Shown: positions 42,373 to 51,666 of the stretch, piece by piece
Layout of the letters: each line of letters starts with the position of its first letter
Numbering within the stretch: position 1 is the first letter of the stretch
Translations under genes and position numbers: made by a program
Assembly: GCA_018268675.1 (NCBI GenBank)
Contig: JAFDWB010000084.1
Coordinates: 1-64,000 of the forward strand
Length of the DNA: 64,000 nt
DNA from: Actinomycetota bacterium
GTDB lineage: Bacteria; Actinomycetota; Thermoleophilia; Solirubrobacterales; 70-9
Direction: 5' to 3'
Notes under the pieces: model-generated
What the model saw: only the letters and a program-made list of their open reading frames with translations
Databases searched by the model: none
Told to the model about the DNA's origin: nothing

Positions 42373-43830
42373 ATGAACCGTCAGATCATCAAACTCTTCG
42401 GCTTCATCGTCTTCCTGTTCGGCATCCTGGTCGCCTTCACGTCTTGGTGGTCGGTCTTCGACGCCAAGAACCTGAAGGCCCAGGAAAGCAACAAGCGGCC
42501 GCTCTTCGAGCAACAGCAGATTCCCCGTGGTGGAATCCTCGCCGGTGACGGCCAGGTGATCGCCAAGTCGGTCCCCGAAGGGCACGGAAGCAATCGGATA
42601 TATGTGCGCCACTACCCGCTTGGGGCGCTCTTCGGCCACCCGATCGGCTACAGCTTTGCGGAACAGGGCCAATCCGAGTTCGAGAAGTTCCACAACGCCG
42701 AACTGACCGGCGAAGAATCAGAATTCGGGACGATCCTCGACCAGCTGAGCGGGCAGAGGCAGGAAGGCGAACAGATCGTCACCAGCCTCGACCCGAAGGC
42801 CCAGGAAGTAGCCATGAACGCACTCGCGGCGGCCGGCCACGGCGCCGTCGTGGCGATCGAACCAAGCACCGGCGCGGTCAAGGTGATGGCCTCGAATCCC
42901 GGTTACAACCCGAACGCCATCCCGAAAAAGATCGGGAAGTGGAACGTGGCCGAAATCAGCACGCCGCTGCTCAACCGCGCCACCCAGGGCCAGTACCCGC
43001 CGGGCTCGACCTTCAAGGTGGTAACTGCCGCAGCCGGGCTCGAATCCGGTGTCATCACCCCGGAAACCACGATCAACGCACCCGGATCGATCATCGATGA
43101 AGGCCACGAACTCGCCAACGACGGCAATCAGAACTGGGGCGAAATCTCGCTCGACACCGCGTTGACCAACTCGGTAAACACCTGGTTCGGCCAGCTGGGT
43201 CAGAAGGTCGGCCAGGCCAAGCTGTTCTCAACGATGGAAAAGTTCGGCTTCAACGCGATCCCTCCGATAGACCTGCCCGAAAACGAGGTCGAACCGAGCG
43301 GTGTCTTTGAAGGAAGAGAACTGTTGACCCGCCATGACCCGGTCGATCTGGCGCGTGTGGCGATCGGCCAGGAGCGGCTGTTGGTGACGCCGCTGCAGGA
43401 CGCAATGGTCGCGGCTGCCGTCGCCAACCACGGCAAGCTGATGCGGCCGCAGATCTGGAGCCGCGTGGTCAATGTCGACGGCAGCGTCACCAAGACGATG
43501 AAGCCGACCATCTACAGCGAACCGATCACGGCGAAGACGGCCGAAGAGCTCACCGTCGCGATGGAAGGCGTCGTGCGCGAAGGCACCGGCACCAATGCGG
43601 CGATCGCAGGCGTCCCGGTGGCGGGCAAGACGGGTACCGCGGAAACGCCGTACAACAAGGCGTGCGGTGGTAGCGCCGAAGTGAACCAGGGCTGGTTCAT
43701 AGGATTCGCCCCCGCGAACCATCCAAAGATCGCGATCGCCGCCACGGTCGAGTGTACGACCCAGTTCGGCAACGACGTCGCCGCACCGATCTTTCGCGAA
43801 GTGGCGGAAACGATTCTGGCCGGCGAATGA
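42373..43830 (+). CDS. pbpA: class B penicillin-binding protein (PbpA-like)
   Basis: 485 aa. It has an N-terminal membrane anchor (LFGFIVFLFGILVAFTSWW), a PBP dimerisation region and a transpeptidase domain with SxxK (STFK), SxN (SVN) and KTGT (AGKTGTAE). It cross-links peptidoglycan; PbpA of mycobacteria acts at the division septum. No rodA/ftsW gene follows here, unlike the usual cell-division locus, so it looks like a stand-alone copy. Glu is almost always GAA. Confidence 0.92.
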   Translation: MNRQIIKLFGFIVFLFGILVAFTSWWSVFDAKNLKAQESNKRPLFEQQQIPRGGILAGDGQVIAKSVPEGHGSNRIYVRHYPLGALFGHPIGYSFAEQGQSEFEKFHNAELTGEESEFGTILDQLSGQRQEGEQIVTSLDPKAQEVAMNALAAAGHGAVVAIEPSTGAVKVMASNPGYNPNAIPKKIGKWNVAEISTPLLNRATQGQYPPGSTFKVVTAAAGLESGVITPETTINAPGSIIDEGHELANDGNQNWGEISLDTALTNSVNTWFGQLGQKVGQAKLFSTMEKFGFNAIPPIDLPENEVEPSGVFEGRELLTRHDPVDLARVAIGQERLLVTPLQDAMVAAAVANHGKLMRPQIWSRVVNVDGSVTKTMKPTIYSEPITAKTAEELTVAMEGVVREGTGTNAAIAGVPVAGKTGTAETPYNKACGGSAEVNQGWFIGFAPANHPKIAIAATVECTTQFGNDVAAPIFREVAETILAGE

Positions 43831-43874
43831 GGGCCGTCGACGCGGCAGCCCTGGGACGTGGCGACGTGGTCTCC

Positions 43875-44111
43875 TCAGTCCTCGGGCAGGTTCGCGAAGT
43901 CCCGTTTGGCCTTGCGGTACCACCCCATCCCTGAGATCGGGTGCTTCCACCGGTTCTTCATCTCCGACAGTGCCTGCTGGTGCGTCGTATCGCCGTCCGC
44001 GACCACCTCTTTGAGGTGACGATCCTGGGCCTTGATCACCTCGTTCGCGTTCTCGCCGTGATGGGCGTGATCGCAGGGACCGCCCAGCTGCCTGCACGTC
44101 ATCGTCTTCAT
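43875..44111 (-). CDS. DUF1059 small protein
   Basis: 78 aa from ATG 44111 (MKTMTCRQLGGPCDHAHHGEN). The TCRQLGGPCD motif defines DUF1059, a short Cys/His-bearing family common in actinobacteria and archaea and of unknown function. The C-terminal half (HPISGMGWYRKAKRDF) is basic. It is convergent with pbpA; an upstream in-frame start would add a basic tail that homologues do not usually have. Confidence 0.8.
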   Translation of the reverse strand: MKTMTCRQLGGPCDHAHHGENANEVIKAQDRHLKEVVADGDTTHQQALSEMKNRWKHPISGMGWYRKAKRDFANLPED

Positions 44112-44302
44112 CGATCTCTCCCTCCGGGGACTGCGGGTTGGCTTCGGTCGGGTCGGCTCTGCGGTCATCCGACCTCGGTTCGCGACGCTAACCCCCTCAG
44201 AGCGCGGTCGCTTCTCGATTCCTGACGGATCCGGGCGCGCCGATCACCGATGGAAGGAGCCGACGCGACGTCGGAGGCGTCGAACACGGCTACCTTTCCG
44301 GG

Positions 44303-47023
44303 GTGACGCTGATCGGGCGCGATGCCGAGCTTGACCGACTCGGCTCGCTGGTCGGCGCTTCGGGGACCCTCGTGATCGCCGGTCGGCCCGGGGTCGGCAA
44401 GAGCGCCCTGCTCGCGGCAGGCGTCGCCGGCGCCGACCCCCTCCTCGAGGTGACCGGCGTGCAGACCGAGATCGCGCTGCCCTTCGCCGGGCTGCGCGGC
44501 CTGCTCGGCCCGGTCGTGGACGAGATCGAGGCGCTGCCGCGAGCGCAGCGGGGCGCTCTGCGGGGGGCACTGTCGCTGGCCGACCCGGCGGGGCCGGACC
44601 GCGGCGCGGTCCTGCACGCCTTCGCCGACCTGGTCGCGGCGCTCGCCCCGGTGACGATCGCGGTCGACGACGTGCAGTGGCTGGACGCCTCCTCGCGGGC
44701 CGCGGTCGCCTTCGTCGCCCGGCGCGCCGGGCAGCTCGGGGCGAGCGTCCTCGTCGTCCACGCGCTGCGCGGCGAGCAGCTCGAGGACTGGCCGGAGCTG
44801 CCGACGCTGATGCTGGAGGAGCTGGAGCGACCGGCGGCGATCGCGTTGGCCCGCCGCGGGGGGCTCGCGCCCGCGGTCGCCGAGACGCTGGTCGAGGCGG
44901 TCGGCGGCAATCCGCTGGCCCTGCTCGAGGGGCCCACGGAGCTGACCGCCGCGCAACGCTCCGGGGGCGCGGCGCTGCCCGACCTGCCGCCTGCCGGGCG
45001 GCGGCTCACCGACTCCTACGCGAGCCGCCTCGACCGCCTGCCGGCGGCGACCCGAGCGGCCCTGCTCCTGGCCGCCGCCAGCAGCGACGGGGCGCGCGCG
45101 CCGTTGGCCGCCGCGCTCGACGGGCTCGACGCCTTCGGCCCCGCCGAGGACGACGGCCTGGTCGTGCTCGCGGAGCGCACGGTGCGCTTCGGACATCCCG
45201 AGGCGCGCGCCGCCGTCTACCACGGCGCCCCGCCGAGCAAGCGCCGCTCCGCGCACCGGCGCCTGGCGGAGGCCCTCCCGGGCCCGGAGCGAGCCTGGCA
45301 TCTCGCGGTCGCCGCCGAGGCGCCCGACGAGGAGCTGGCGACGGAGCTGGAGCGGGCGGCCCTCGACGCGGTGGCGCGCGGCGCGCCCGGCACCGGGCTG
45401 CAGGCCCTGCGGCGGGCCGTGGCGCTGACGCCGGATCCCGGACGGAGCCGCGCGCGGACCTTGACCGCCGGCCACCTCGCGCTGGTCAACGGTCACCCGG
45501 AGAGCGCGCTCGCGCTCGCCGCCGACCTCCCCCCGCCCACCGACGACGCCGAGCACGCCGACACCCAGCTCCTGGTCGGGATGGCCACCGCGCAGGCCGG
45601 TCGCCCGGCGGACGGCCAGGCGCTGCTGGAGTCCGAGGCCGAGCGGATCGCGGCCACCGATCCGGGGCGCGCGGCGGGGCTCCTCACCCAGGCGGCGATC
45701 GCCCTGATGGGCTCCGGCCCGGTCGACCAGATCGCCCGCGTCGCCGGCCGCGCGGGCTCGCTCGCGCCGCCGGGGGCGGACCTGGTCCCGGCGGTCCTCG
45801 AGGCCTCCGCGCAGGCGGTCGCCGGCGAGCACCGCGCGGCCCGCGAGGTGCTCCTCGGGCGACTCGAGGAAATCCGGGCGCTCGACCCCGCCGGCCCGGG
45901 GCACCAGGTGATCGCCCTCTCCGGGATGGCCCTGCACTGGACCGAGGAGCAGGACGCCGCCACCGGTCTGATCGCTCCCGTCGTGCAGACGCTGCGCGAC
46001 CGCGGCGCGGTGACCCCGCTGGCCTTTCCGCTCGTGGTGCTGACCAGTGTGCACACCAGGCGCGGGGACTTCCTCGCCGCCCGCGAGCTCGCCGAGGAGG
46101 CCGCGGCGCTCGGCGAGGAGGCGATCGGGCCCTTCCTGCAGGCGCTGACCTCGAACACCCGCGCCTTCGTCGCCGCCTACCGCGCCGAAGACGAGGCGTG
46201 CGTCGTCAACGCGGAGCGCGCGCGGGCGATCTGCGAGCGACTCGGCATCTACTCCCACCGGGCGGTGGCCGAGCAGGCGCTGGGAATGCTCGCGCTCGGC
46301 GCCGGTGACCTCGACGCGGCGATCGAGCACCTGGAGCGCGGCCGCGAGTCCCGCCTCCGCTACGGAGCGGTCGACCCCGGCTACATGTTCAACGAGAGCG
46401 ACCTGACCGAGGCCTACGTCAGGGCCGGACGCCTCGCGGACGCCGAGCGCTCGCTCGCCGAGCTGCGCGCCGGGGCCTCGTCCACGGAAGGTGCCTGGGC
46501 CGCCGCGGCAACCGCCCGCTACACGGCGCTGCTCGGCGACGACGACCAGATCGACCCCCTGCTCGCGCAGGCGACGGCGGCGCACGAGCGGGTCGACTTC
46601 GCCTTCGAGGAGGCGCGGACGAAGCTGATCTTCGGCGAACGGCTGCGGCGGGCCCGGCGGCGGGTCGACGCCCGGCCGCTGCTGGCCGCGGCGGAGTCCG
46701 GCTTCCGGGCCCAGGGCGCGGCGCGCTGGGCCGACCGCGCGGCCGCCGAGCTGCGCTCGACCGGGCACCGGGACGCAAGCGCGATGGCGGCGGTCGGCGA
46801 CGGCGCCCTCCCGGACCTGACCGGACGCGAGCGGGAAGTCCTCGACCTCGTGGTCGGCGGCGCCACCAACGCGAAGGTCGCCGCCACGCTCTTCGTCTCG
46901 CCGCGGACGGTCGAGCACCACCTGCGGAGCATCTACCGCAAGGCCGGCGTGCGCTCGCGGGCCGAGCTCGCCGCCCGCTTCCCGGCGGGCCCGAGGACCG
47001 GTGGTCCTCCCGAGACGGGGTGA
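44303..47023 (+). CDS. LAL-family (large ATP-binding LuxR) transcriptional regulator
   Basis: 906 aa. N-terminal AAA/NACHT-like ATPase with Walker A AGRPGVGKSALL and Walker B VTIAVDDVQWLD; a long helical repeat middle (TPR-like); and a C-terminal LuxR helix-turn-helix (LTGREREVLDLVVGGATNAKVAATLFVSPRTVEHHLRSIYRKAG). LAL proteins activate carbon-use or secondary-metabolite genes. No obvious target cluster adjoins it; the PKD protein downstream is separated by about 70 bases. Confidence 0.92.
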   Translation: MTLIGRDAELDRLGSLVGASGTLVIAGRPGVGKSALLAAGVAGADPLLEVTGVQTEIALPFAGLRGLLGPVVDEIEALPRAQRGALRGALSLADPAGPDRGAVLHAFADLVAALAPVTIAVDDVQWLDASSRAAVAFVARRAGQLGASVLVVHALRGEQLEDWPELPTLMLEELERPAAIALARRGGLAPAVAETLVEAVGGNPLALLEGPTELTAAQRSGGAALPDLPPAGRRLTDSYASRLDRLPAATRAALLLAAASSDGARAPLAAALDGLDAFGPAEDDGLVVLAERTVRFGHPEARAAVYHGAPPSKRRSAHRRLAEALPGPERAWHLAVAAEAPDEELATELERAALDAVARGAPGTGLQALRRAVALTPDPGRSRARTLTAGHLALVNGHPESALALAADLPPPTDDAEHADTQLLVGMATAQAGRPADGQALLESEAERIAATDPGRAAGLLTQAAIALMGSGPVDQIARVAGRAGSLAPPGADLVPAVLEASAQAVAGEHRAAREVLLGRLEEIRALDPAGPGHQVIALSGMALHWTEEQDAATGLIAPVVQTLRDRGAVTPLAFPLVVLTSVHTRRGDFLAARELAEEAAALGEEAIGPFLQALTSNTRAFVAAYRAEDEACVVNAERARAICERLGIYSHRAVAEQALGMLALGAGDLDAAIEHLERGRESRLRYGAVDPGYMFNESDLTEAYVRAGRLADAERSLAELRAGASSTEGAWAAAATARYTALLGDDDQIDPLLAQATAAHERVDFAFEEARTKLIFGERLRRARRRVDARPLLAAAESGFRAQGAARWADRAAAELRSTGHRDASAMAAVGDGALPDLTGREREVLDLVVGGATNAKVAATLFVSPRTVEHHLRSIYRKAGVRSRAELAARFPAGPRTGGPPETG

Positions 47024-47095
47024 GCGCGTCCGGCGGCCGGGAAGCCCGTGGTTTCACCGATGCGCGACCGGGGGTCGGCGTGCTCGGATAGGGGG

Positions 47096-48823
47096 GTGCG
47101 CCGTGTCCTCGTCCAGAGACCGCCCGCCCGCCTCCTGGCGGCGCTCGTCGTCGGCTGCCTCGCGCTCGCCGCGTCCACCTCGGCCGCGTCGGCCACGATC
47201 ACCGCGGCGCCGGAGCCGGTGTTCACCAAGACCGCGGGCAACAACCACTTCTACTTCACCGTGGAAAAGCCCACCTACTACTCGGAATACCGGGCCTGCA
47301 TCGTGACCACCAAGGTCGTTCCGGGCGGCGAACAGATCCTCGAGGGAGCGTTCGGCGGGCCGGGCGTCTCCGGCTCGCTCTGCACCGCGAACCTGCCGGC
47401 GGGCACCAAAGCCTTCAACGAAGTCGTCTACACGGAAAGCTGGATCCCCCCGGACGGCGGCACCTACCGGGTGTGCCTCGCCGCCTACCACAACACCGGC
47501 GGCGTGATCTGGCAGACCGAGCCCCAGGCCAACGGTCAGTACGTGATCTGCCCGACCAGCACGATCGACCGCTCGAAACCGTCGATCGGGGTCCACCTGG
47601 CGGCCGACGCGGCGCGGGTCAACACCCTCTCGGTGCCCGTCCGCATCGACTATCAGGACGCGATCAGCCCGCCCTGGCAGGGCCCGAACGGGACCGCCTC
47701 CAACTGGGTCTGCGCCGCCGCCTATCCGAGCCAGTGCAACCCCACCGAAGTTTCCTCCGTGTGCAGCGTGCCGGCCGTCCCCAACGACATGGGTCACTAC
47801 CCGGCCAACCTCGCCAACACGTTCTCCTGCACGCTGAACGTGCCCGGCGAAGGGCGCTACACGGTGTGCGCGATCAGCGCCGACTCGGCCGTCCCGGACA
47901 GCCCCACCATCGCCTGGAACGGCACCGCGAGCTCGACCACCGCGAACCTCTCGGCGCCCGCCTGCGACGACGTCACCGTCGACACCACCGGCCCGGCGGT
48001 GACGGTGACGGCGGACGCGGCCAACCTGACGACCGGACAGCTGGTCCGGTTCGGGGCGACGGCCACCGACCCGGCCGGGACGAGCGGCAGCTACGACTGG
48101 GACTTCGGCGACAACAGCGCGCACGGCTCGGGACCCGCCCCGACCCACACCTACACGCAGGCGGGCACGTTCGTCGTCCGGGCCACCACCGCCGACGCCG
48201 TCGGCAACGGCGGCAGCGCCACGCTGACGATCAAGGTCGGCGCGGCGGGCGGCACCGGGGGTGGGGCGAAGGGCGAAGGCGGCGGGAAGGAAAGCGGCGG
48301 CGCGCCGCTCCCGGGGACCGGCGCCGGGACGTGGACGCCGCCGGGCTCACCGGCGCTCGATTCCGGCCAGGTCAAGGCCGGCGGCGCGGCGACGGCGGTC
48401 GCGCCACTCTCGCCCGCCGCGATCAGCCAGGCGGGTGGCGGCGGCGGGAGCCGATCGGCGACGCTGGGCAAGCTCCGGATCATGGCGCCGAGGTCGTTCC
48501 GCTCCGGCCTGCGCCTGCTCAAGGTCAACGTGACCTTCGGGCGCGCCGGCTCGCTCAGGCTGACCCTGATGAAAGGCGCGGCGCGGATCTCGCGGGGGAC
48601 GATGGTCGCCACCAGGCCCGGCACCGCCGGCCTCGCCCTACGGGTCCCGAAGACGCTCGCGCCGGGCGCCTACAAGCTCGAGGCCACCTTCCGGCCAGGC
48701 GGCGGGAAGGCGCTCACCAAATCGCTCCCGCTCACCGTCGTGCGCGCCGCCGCCAGGCCGAGCGCCTCGTCGTCGTCCACCTCGGTCCCGCTCGGTCTGG
48801 TCACGCAACCCGCGACCGACTGA
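47096..48823 (+). CDS. secreted PKD-domain protein
   Basis: 575 aa from GTG 47096; ATGs at 47048 and 47060 are alternatives. A signal peptide (LLAALVVGCLALAASTSAASA) is followed by a Cys-containing domain of about 250 residues that I do not recognise. A PKD domain comes next (GQLVRFGATATDPAGTSGSYDWDFGDNSAHGSGPAPTHTYTQAG in the usual pattern), then a Gly/Ala/Pro-rich linker and a C-terminal beta domain with an Arg/Lys-rich SLRLTLMKGAARIS. It probably sits at the cell surface. Glu codons are mostly GAA. Confidence 0.8.
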   Translation: MRRVLVQRPPARLLAALVVGCLALAASTSAASATITAAPEPVFTKTAGNNHFYFTVEKPTYYSEYRACIVTTKVVPGGEQILEGAFGGPGVSGSLCTANLPAGTKAFNEVVYTESWIPPDGGTYRVCLAAYHNTGGVIWQTEPQANGQYVICPTSTIDRSKPSIGVHLAADAARVNTLSVPVRIDYQDAISPPWQGPNGTASNWVCAAAYPSQCNPTEVSSVCSVPAVPNDMGHYPANLANTFSCTLNVPGEGRYTVCAISADSAVPDSPTIAWNGTASSTTANLSAPACDDVTVDTTGPAVTVTADAANLTTGQLVRFGATATDPAGTSGSYDWDFGDNSAHGSGPAPTHTYTQAGTFVVRATTADAVGNGGSATLTIKVGAAGGTGGGAKGEGGGKESGGAPLPGTGAGTWTPPGSPALDSGQVKAGGAATAVAPLSPAAISQAGGGGGSRSATLGKLRIMAPRSFRSGLRLLKVNVTFGRAGSLRLTLMKGAARISRGTMVATRPGTAGLALRVPKTLAPGAYKLEATFRPGGGKALTKSLPLTVVRAAARPSASSSSTSVPLGLVTQPATD

Positions 48824-48840
48824 CGAGCCGCGGCGGTCGC

Positions 48841-50649
48841 TCAGAGCGAGGACCGGCGGTAGAGCTGGACCGCGATCGTGGAGAAGACGGCCAGGATCCC
48901 CACCGCCCAGGCCAGTGACTGGAGCACCCAGGTGCCGGTGGGTTCGCCCTGCATGAGGGCGCGCGTCGCGTCGATCGTGACGCTCACCGGCTGGTATTCG
49001 GCGAAGGGCTGAAGCCAGGAGGGCATCGTCTCCACGGGGACGATCGCGGAGCTGGCGAAGACGAGGATGAAGAACGGCAGGATGCCCGCGACCTGGGCGG
49101 TTTCGGGGTCCTTGGTGAGGAGGCCGATCGTCGCGTAGACCCAAGAGAAGCAGTAGCCGAAGAAGATCACCAGGGCGAGGCCGGCGAGGATCGAGGGGAG
49201 GCTGCCGTGGAAGCCGAAGCCGACCAGCAGGCCGAGGCCGACCATCAGCGCGAGGGCGAAGACGCTGCGGGTGAGGTCGGCGAGGGTGCGGCCCGCGAGA
49301 ACCGCGTAGCGGACGATCGGCAGGCTGCGCAGGCGATCGAAGATGCCGGTGCCGAAGTCGTCGGCAAGCCCGATCGCGGTCGCCATGCCGCCGATCATCA
49401 CCGCCTCGAGGAAGACCGCGGGGACCACGTAGTCGACGTAGCTCCCCCCCGGGATGTGCACCGCGCCGCCGAGGACGTAGCGGAAGAGGACGAGCAGCAG
49501 GGCGGGCTGGATCGCGGTGATCGCGAGGAGGCGGGGCGTCCGGACCAGGCGCCGCAGGTTGCGCCCGGTCACCCCGACGACGTCCCCCACCGGGTCGCGG
49601 CGGGGCGCGGGTGGGGGCGCCGCACGCTCCGCCTGCTCCGCCGTCCGCGGGGCGGCGACCGGCAGCGACCCGGCCGCGCCGTTCCCGCGCGTCGTGGCCG
49701 GCGGCCCGCCGTTGCCGGTGAGGGAGAGGAAGACGTCGTCGAGCGAGGGGTGGCGGATGCCGAGGTCCTCCAGCCCCACCCCGGCGGCCTGCAGCCGCTC
49801 GCCGACGGCGAGCAACACCGGGGTCGAGCCGGTGGTCGGGACCGTCACCGTGCGCAGATCGCGGTCGAGGCGGGGCTCGCCGCCCGCCACCGCCGCCACC
49901 GTCGCGGCGCAGCGCTCCAGGTCGACCGCGTCGGCGACGCGCGCCTCGAGCACGTCGCCGCCCATCTGCAGCTTCAGCTCGGTCGCCGTCCCGGCGGCGA
50001 TCAGCGAGCCGGAGTCGATCACCGCGATCCGGTCCGCCAGCCGTTCCGCCTCCTCCATGTACTGGGTGGTGAGGAGGACGGTGGTGCCGCCCGCGACGAG
50101 CTCGTCGACGAAATCCCAGACGTCGCTGCGGTTGCGCGGGTCGAGGCCGGTCGTCGGCTCGTCGAGGAAGAGGACCCGGGCGCCGCCGATCAGCCCGGCG
50201 CCGACGTCGAGGCGCCGCCGCATGCCGCCCGAGTAGGTCTTGACCAGACGGTCGCCCGCCGCGAGCAGGTCGAAGCGCTCGAGCACGGCGGTCGCCCGGC
50301 GCCGGCGCTCGTCCTCGTCGAGGTGGTAGAAGCGGCCGACCAGCTCCAGGTTCTCGCGTCCGGTGAGCAGCTCGTCGACGGCGGCGAACTGCCCGGTCAG
50401 GCCGATCAGCGGGCGGACCGCCTCCGCTTCGGCCACCACGTCGTATCCGGCGACCCGGGCACCGCCGGAGTCGGGCCGCAACAGGGTCGCGAGCACCCGC
50501 ACCAGCGTCGTCTTGCCGGCCCCGTTCGGACCGAGCAGGGCCAACACTTCCCCCTCGCGCACCTCGAGGTCGACCCCGCGGAGCGCCCGCGTCGCACCGA
50601 AGCTCTTGACCAGCCCTTCGACGCTGATCAGCCGGTCGCCGGTCACCAT
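48841..50649 (-). CDS. fused ABC-2 exporter: DrrA-like ATPase plus DrrB-like permease
   Basis: 602 aa. Residues 1-320 are an ATPase (GPNGAGKTTLV, YSGGMRRRLD, VLFLDEPTTGLD) of the daunorubicin-resistance type. After a Pro/Ala linker, residues about 355-602 are an ABC-2 membrane domain with six helices (LLAITAIQPALLLVLF ... VQLYRR). Usually these are two genes; fusion is known but less common. It exports drugs, lipids or glycolipids. It is convergent with the PKD gene. Confidence 0.9.
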   Translation of the reverse strand: MVTGDRLISVEGLVKSFGATRALRGVDLEVREGEVLALLGPNGAGKTTLVRVLATLLRPDSGGARVAGYDVVAEAEAVRPLIGLTGQFAAVDELLTGRENLELVGRFYHLDEDERRRRATAVLERFDLLAAGDRLVKTYSGGMRRRLDVGAGLIGGARVLFLDEPTTGLDPRNRSDVWDFVDELVAGGTTVLLTTQYMEEAERLADRIAVIDSGSLIAAGTATELKLQMGGDVLEARVADAVDLERCAATVAAVAGGEPRLDRDLRTVTVPTTGSTPVLLAVGERLQAAGVGLEDLGIRHPSLDDVFLSLTGNGGPPATTRGNGAAGSLPVAAPRTAEQAERAAPPPAPRRDPVGDVVGVTGRNLRRLVRTPRLLAITAIQPALLLVLFRYVLGGAVHIPGGSYVDYVVPAVFLEAVMIGGMATAIGLADDFGTGIFDRLRSLPIVRYAVLAGRTLADLTRSVFALALMVGLGLLVGFGFHGSLPSILAGLALVIFFGYCFSWVYATIGLLTKDPETAQVAGILPFFILVFASSAIVPVETMPSWLQPFAEYQPVSVTIDATRALMQGEPTGTWVLQSLAWAVGILAVFSTIAVQLYRRSSL

Positions 50650-50788
50650 GCGCCGAGGCTAGGTTCGGCGGCCGCGGGGGACATCCGGCGTTGTCCGCCC
50701 CGATCGGCGGTGATCTCTACGGATCTCGGGATCGGATTGCGGTCTTCCACGGATGCCAGGACCGCCCGTCATCCCTACGTTCGAGGCG

Positions 50789-51004
50789 ATGAAGATCGGA
50801 CGTCAGAGCGAGCTGCAATGTCCCCGCTGCCGCTTGGTCGCGACGCGCGCCCCCGGCCATCAGGAACGCTGCACGCACTGCGGCGCCAGGCTGGTCCCGG
50901 CACAGAGCCCCTCCGAGGACTGGGTCCGCGCCTACCTCTACGGGGGCGGCGGCGAAGGCGTCCGGATCCGGCGCCTGAAAGACCACGAAGGGGCGCTCCG
51001 ATGA
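50789..51004 (+). CDS. zinc-ribbon small protein
   Basis: 71 aa from ATG 50789. Two CxxC knuckles (CPRCRL and CTHCGA) form a zinc ribbon. It is followed by a polar tail that ends in ATGA shared with the phosphoribosyltransferase start. The function is unknown; coupling suggests it works with the next gene. Confidence 0.7.
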   Translation: MKIGRQSELQCPRCRLVATRAPGHQERCTHCGARLVPAQSPSEDWVRAYLYGGGGEGVRIRRLKDHEGALR

Positions 51005-51666
51005 GTGCCGCGCGGCGTCGGACGCCCTTCCTCGACCGCCGCCAGGCCGGGAGCCTGCTGGCCGACGAGCTGGTCGCGATGAAGCTCTTCGATCCGATCG
51101 TCGTCGCCCTGCCGCGCGGCGGCGTACCGGTAGCCCATGAGATCGCCGCCCGGCTGGGCGCCCCGCTCGAGGTCTTCGGCGTGCGCAAGCTCGCCCTGCC
51201 CGACCGGCCCGAGGTCGGCTTCGGCGCGATCGCCGAGGACGGGACCAGGCTCGTCGACCCGGAAGGCGCCCGCGTGCTCGGGCTCCGCAACGGCGAGCTC
51301 GAGCAGATCACGGCGCGCGAGTGGGCGGAGCTGCGCCGGCGGATCGAGCTCTATCGCGACAGCCGCCCCGCCCCCGACGTCCGCGACCGCACCGTCGTCC
51401 TCGTCGACGACGGGGTCGCGACCGGGCTCACCGATGCCGCCGCGATCCGGGCCCTGCGCCGCCAGGGCGCCCGCCGGGTCGTGCTCGCCGTGCCGGTCGG
51501 CTCGGCGATCGCGGTCGAGCTCCTGCGCCAGGAGGCCGACACCGTGGTGACGCTGCGGATCCCCGCCCGCTTCCGCGGCGTCGGCGACTCCTACCTCGAC
51601 TTCCGCCAGGTCTCCGACCAGGAGGTGAACGATGCTCTGGCCCGGCCAGCACGAGCTGCTGCGTGA
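51001..51666 (+). CDS. phosphoribosyltransferase-domain protein
   Basis: 221 aa. The PRPP-binding loop VVLVDDGVATGLTDAAAIRAL and the upstream VVALPRGGVPVAHEIAARL identify the ComF/PRTase-like group found in stress-related clusters with erythromycin-esterase domains. A hood segment lies between the two motifs. The base specificity is unknown. It overlaps both the zinc-ribbon gene (4 bp) and the esterase gene (35 bp). Confidence 0.85.
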   Translation: MSAARRRTPFLDRRQAGSLLADELVAMKLFDPIVVALPRGGVPVAHEIAARLGAPLEVFGVRKLALPDRPEVGFGAIAEDGTRLVDPEGARVLGLRNGELEQITAREWAELRRRIELYRDSRPAPDVRDRTVVLVDDGVATGLTDAAAIRALRRQGARRVVLAVPVGSAIAVELLRQEADTVVTLRIPARFRGVGDSYLDFRQVSDQEVNDALARPARAAA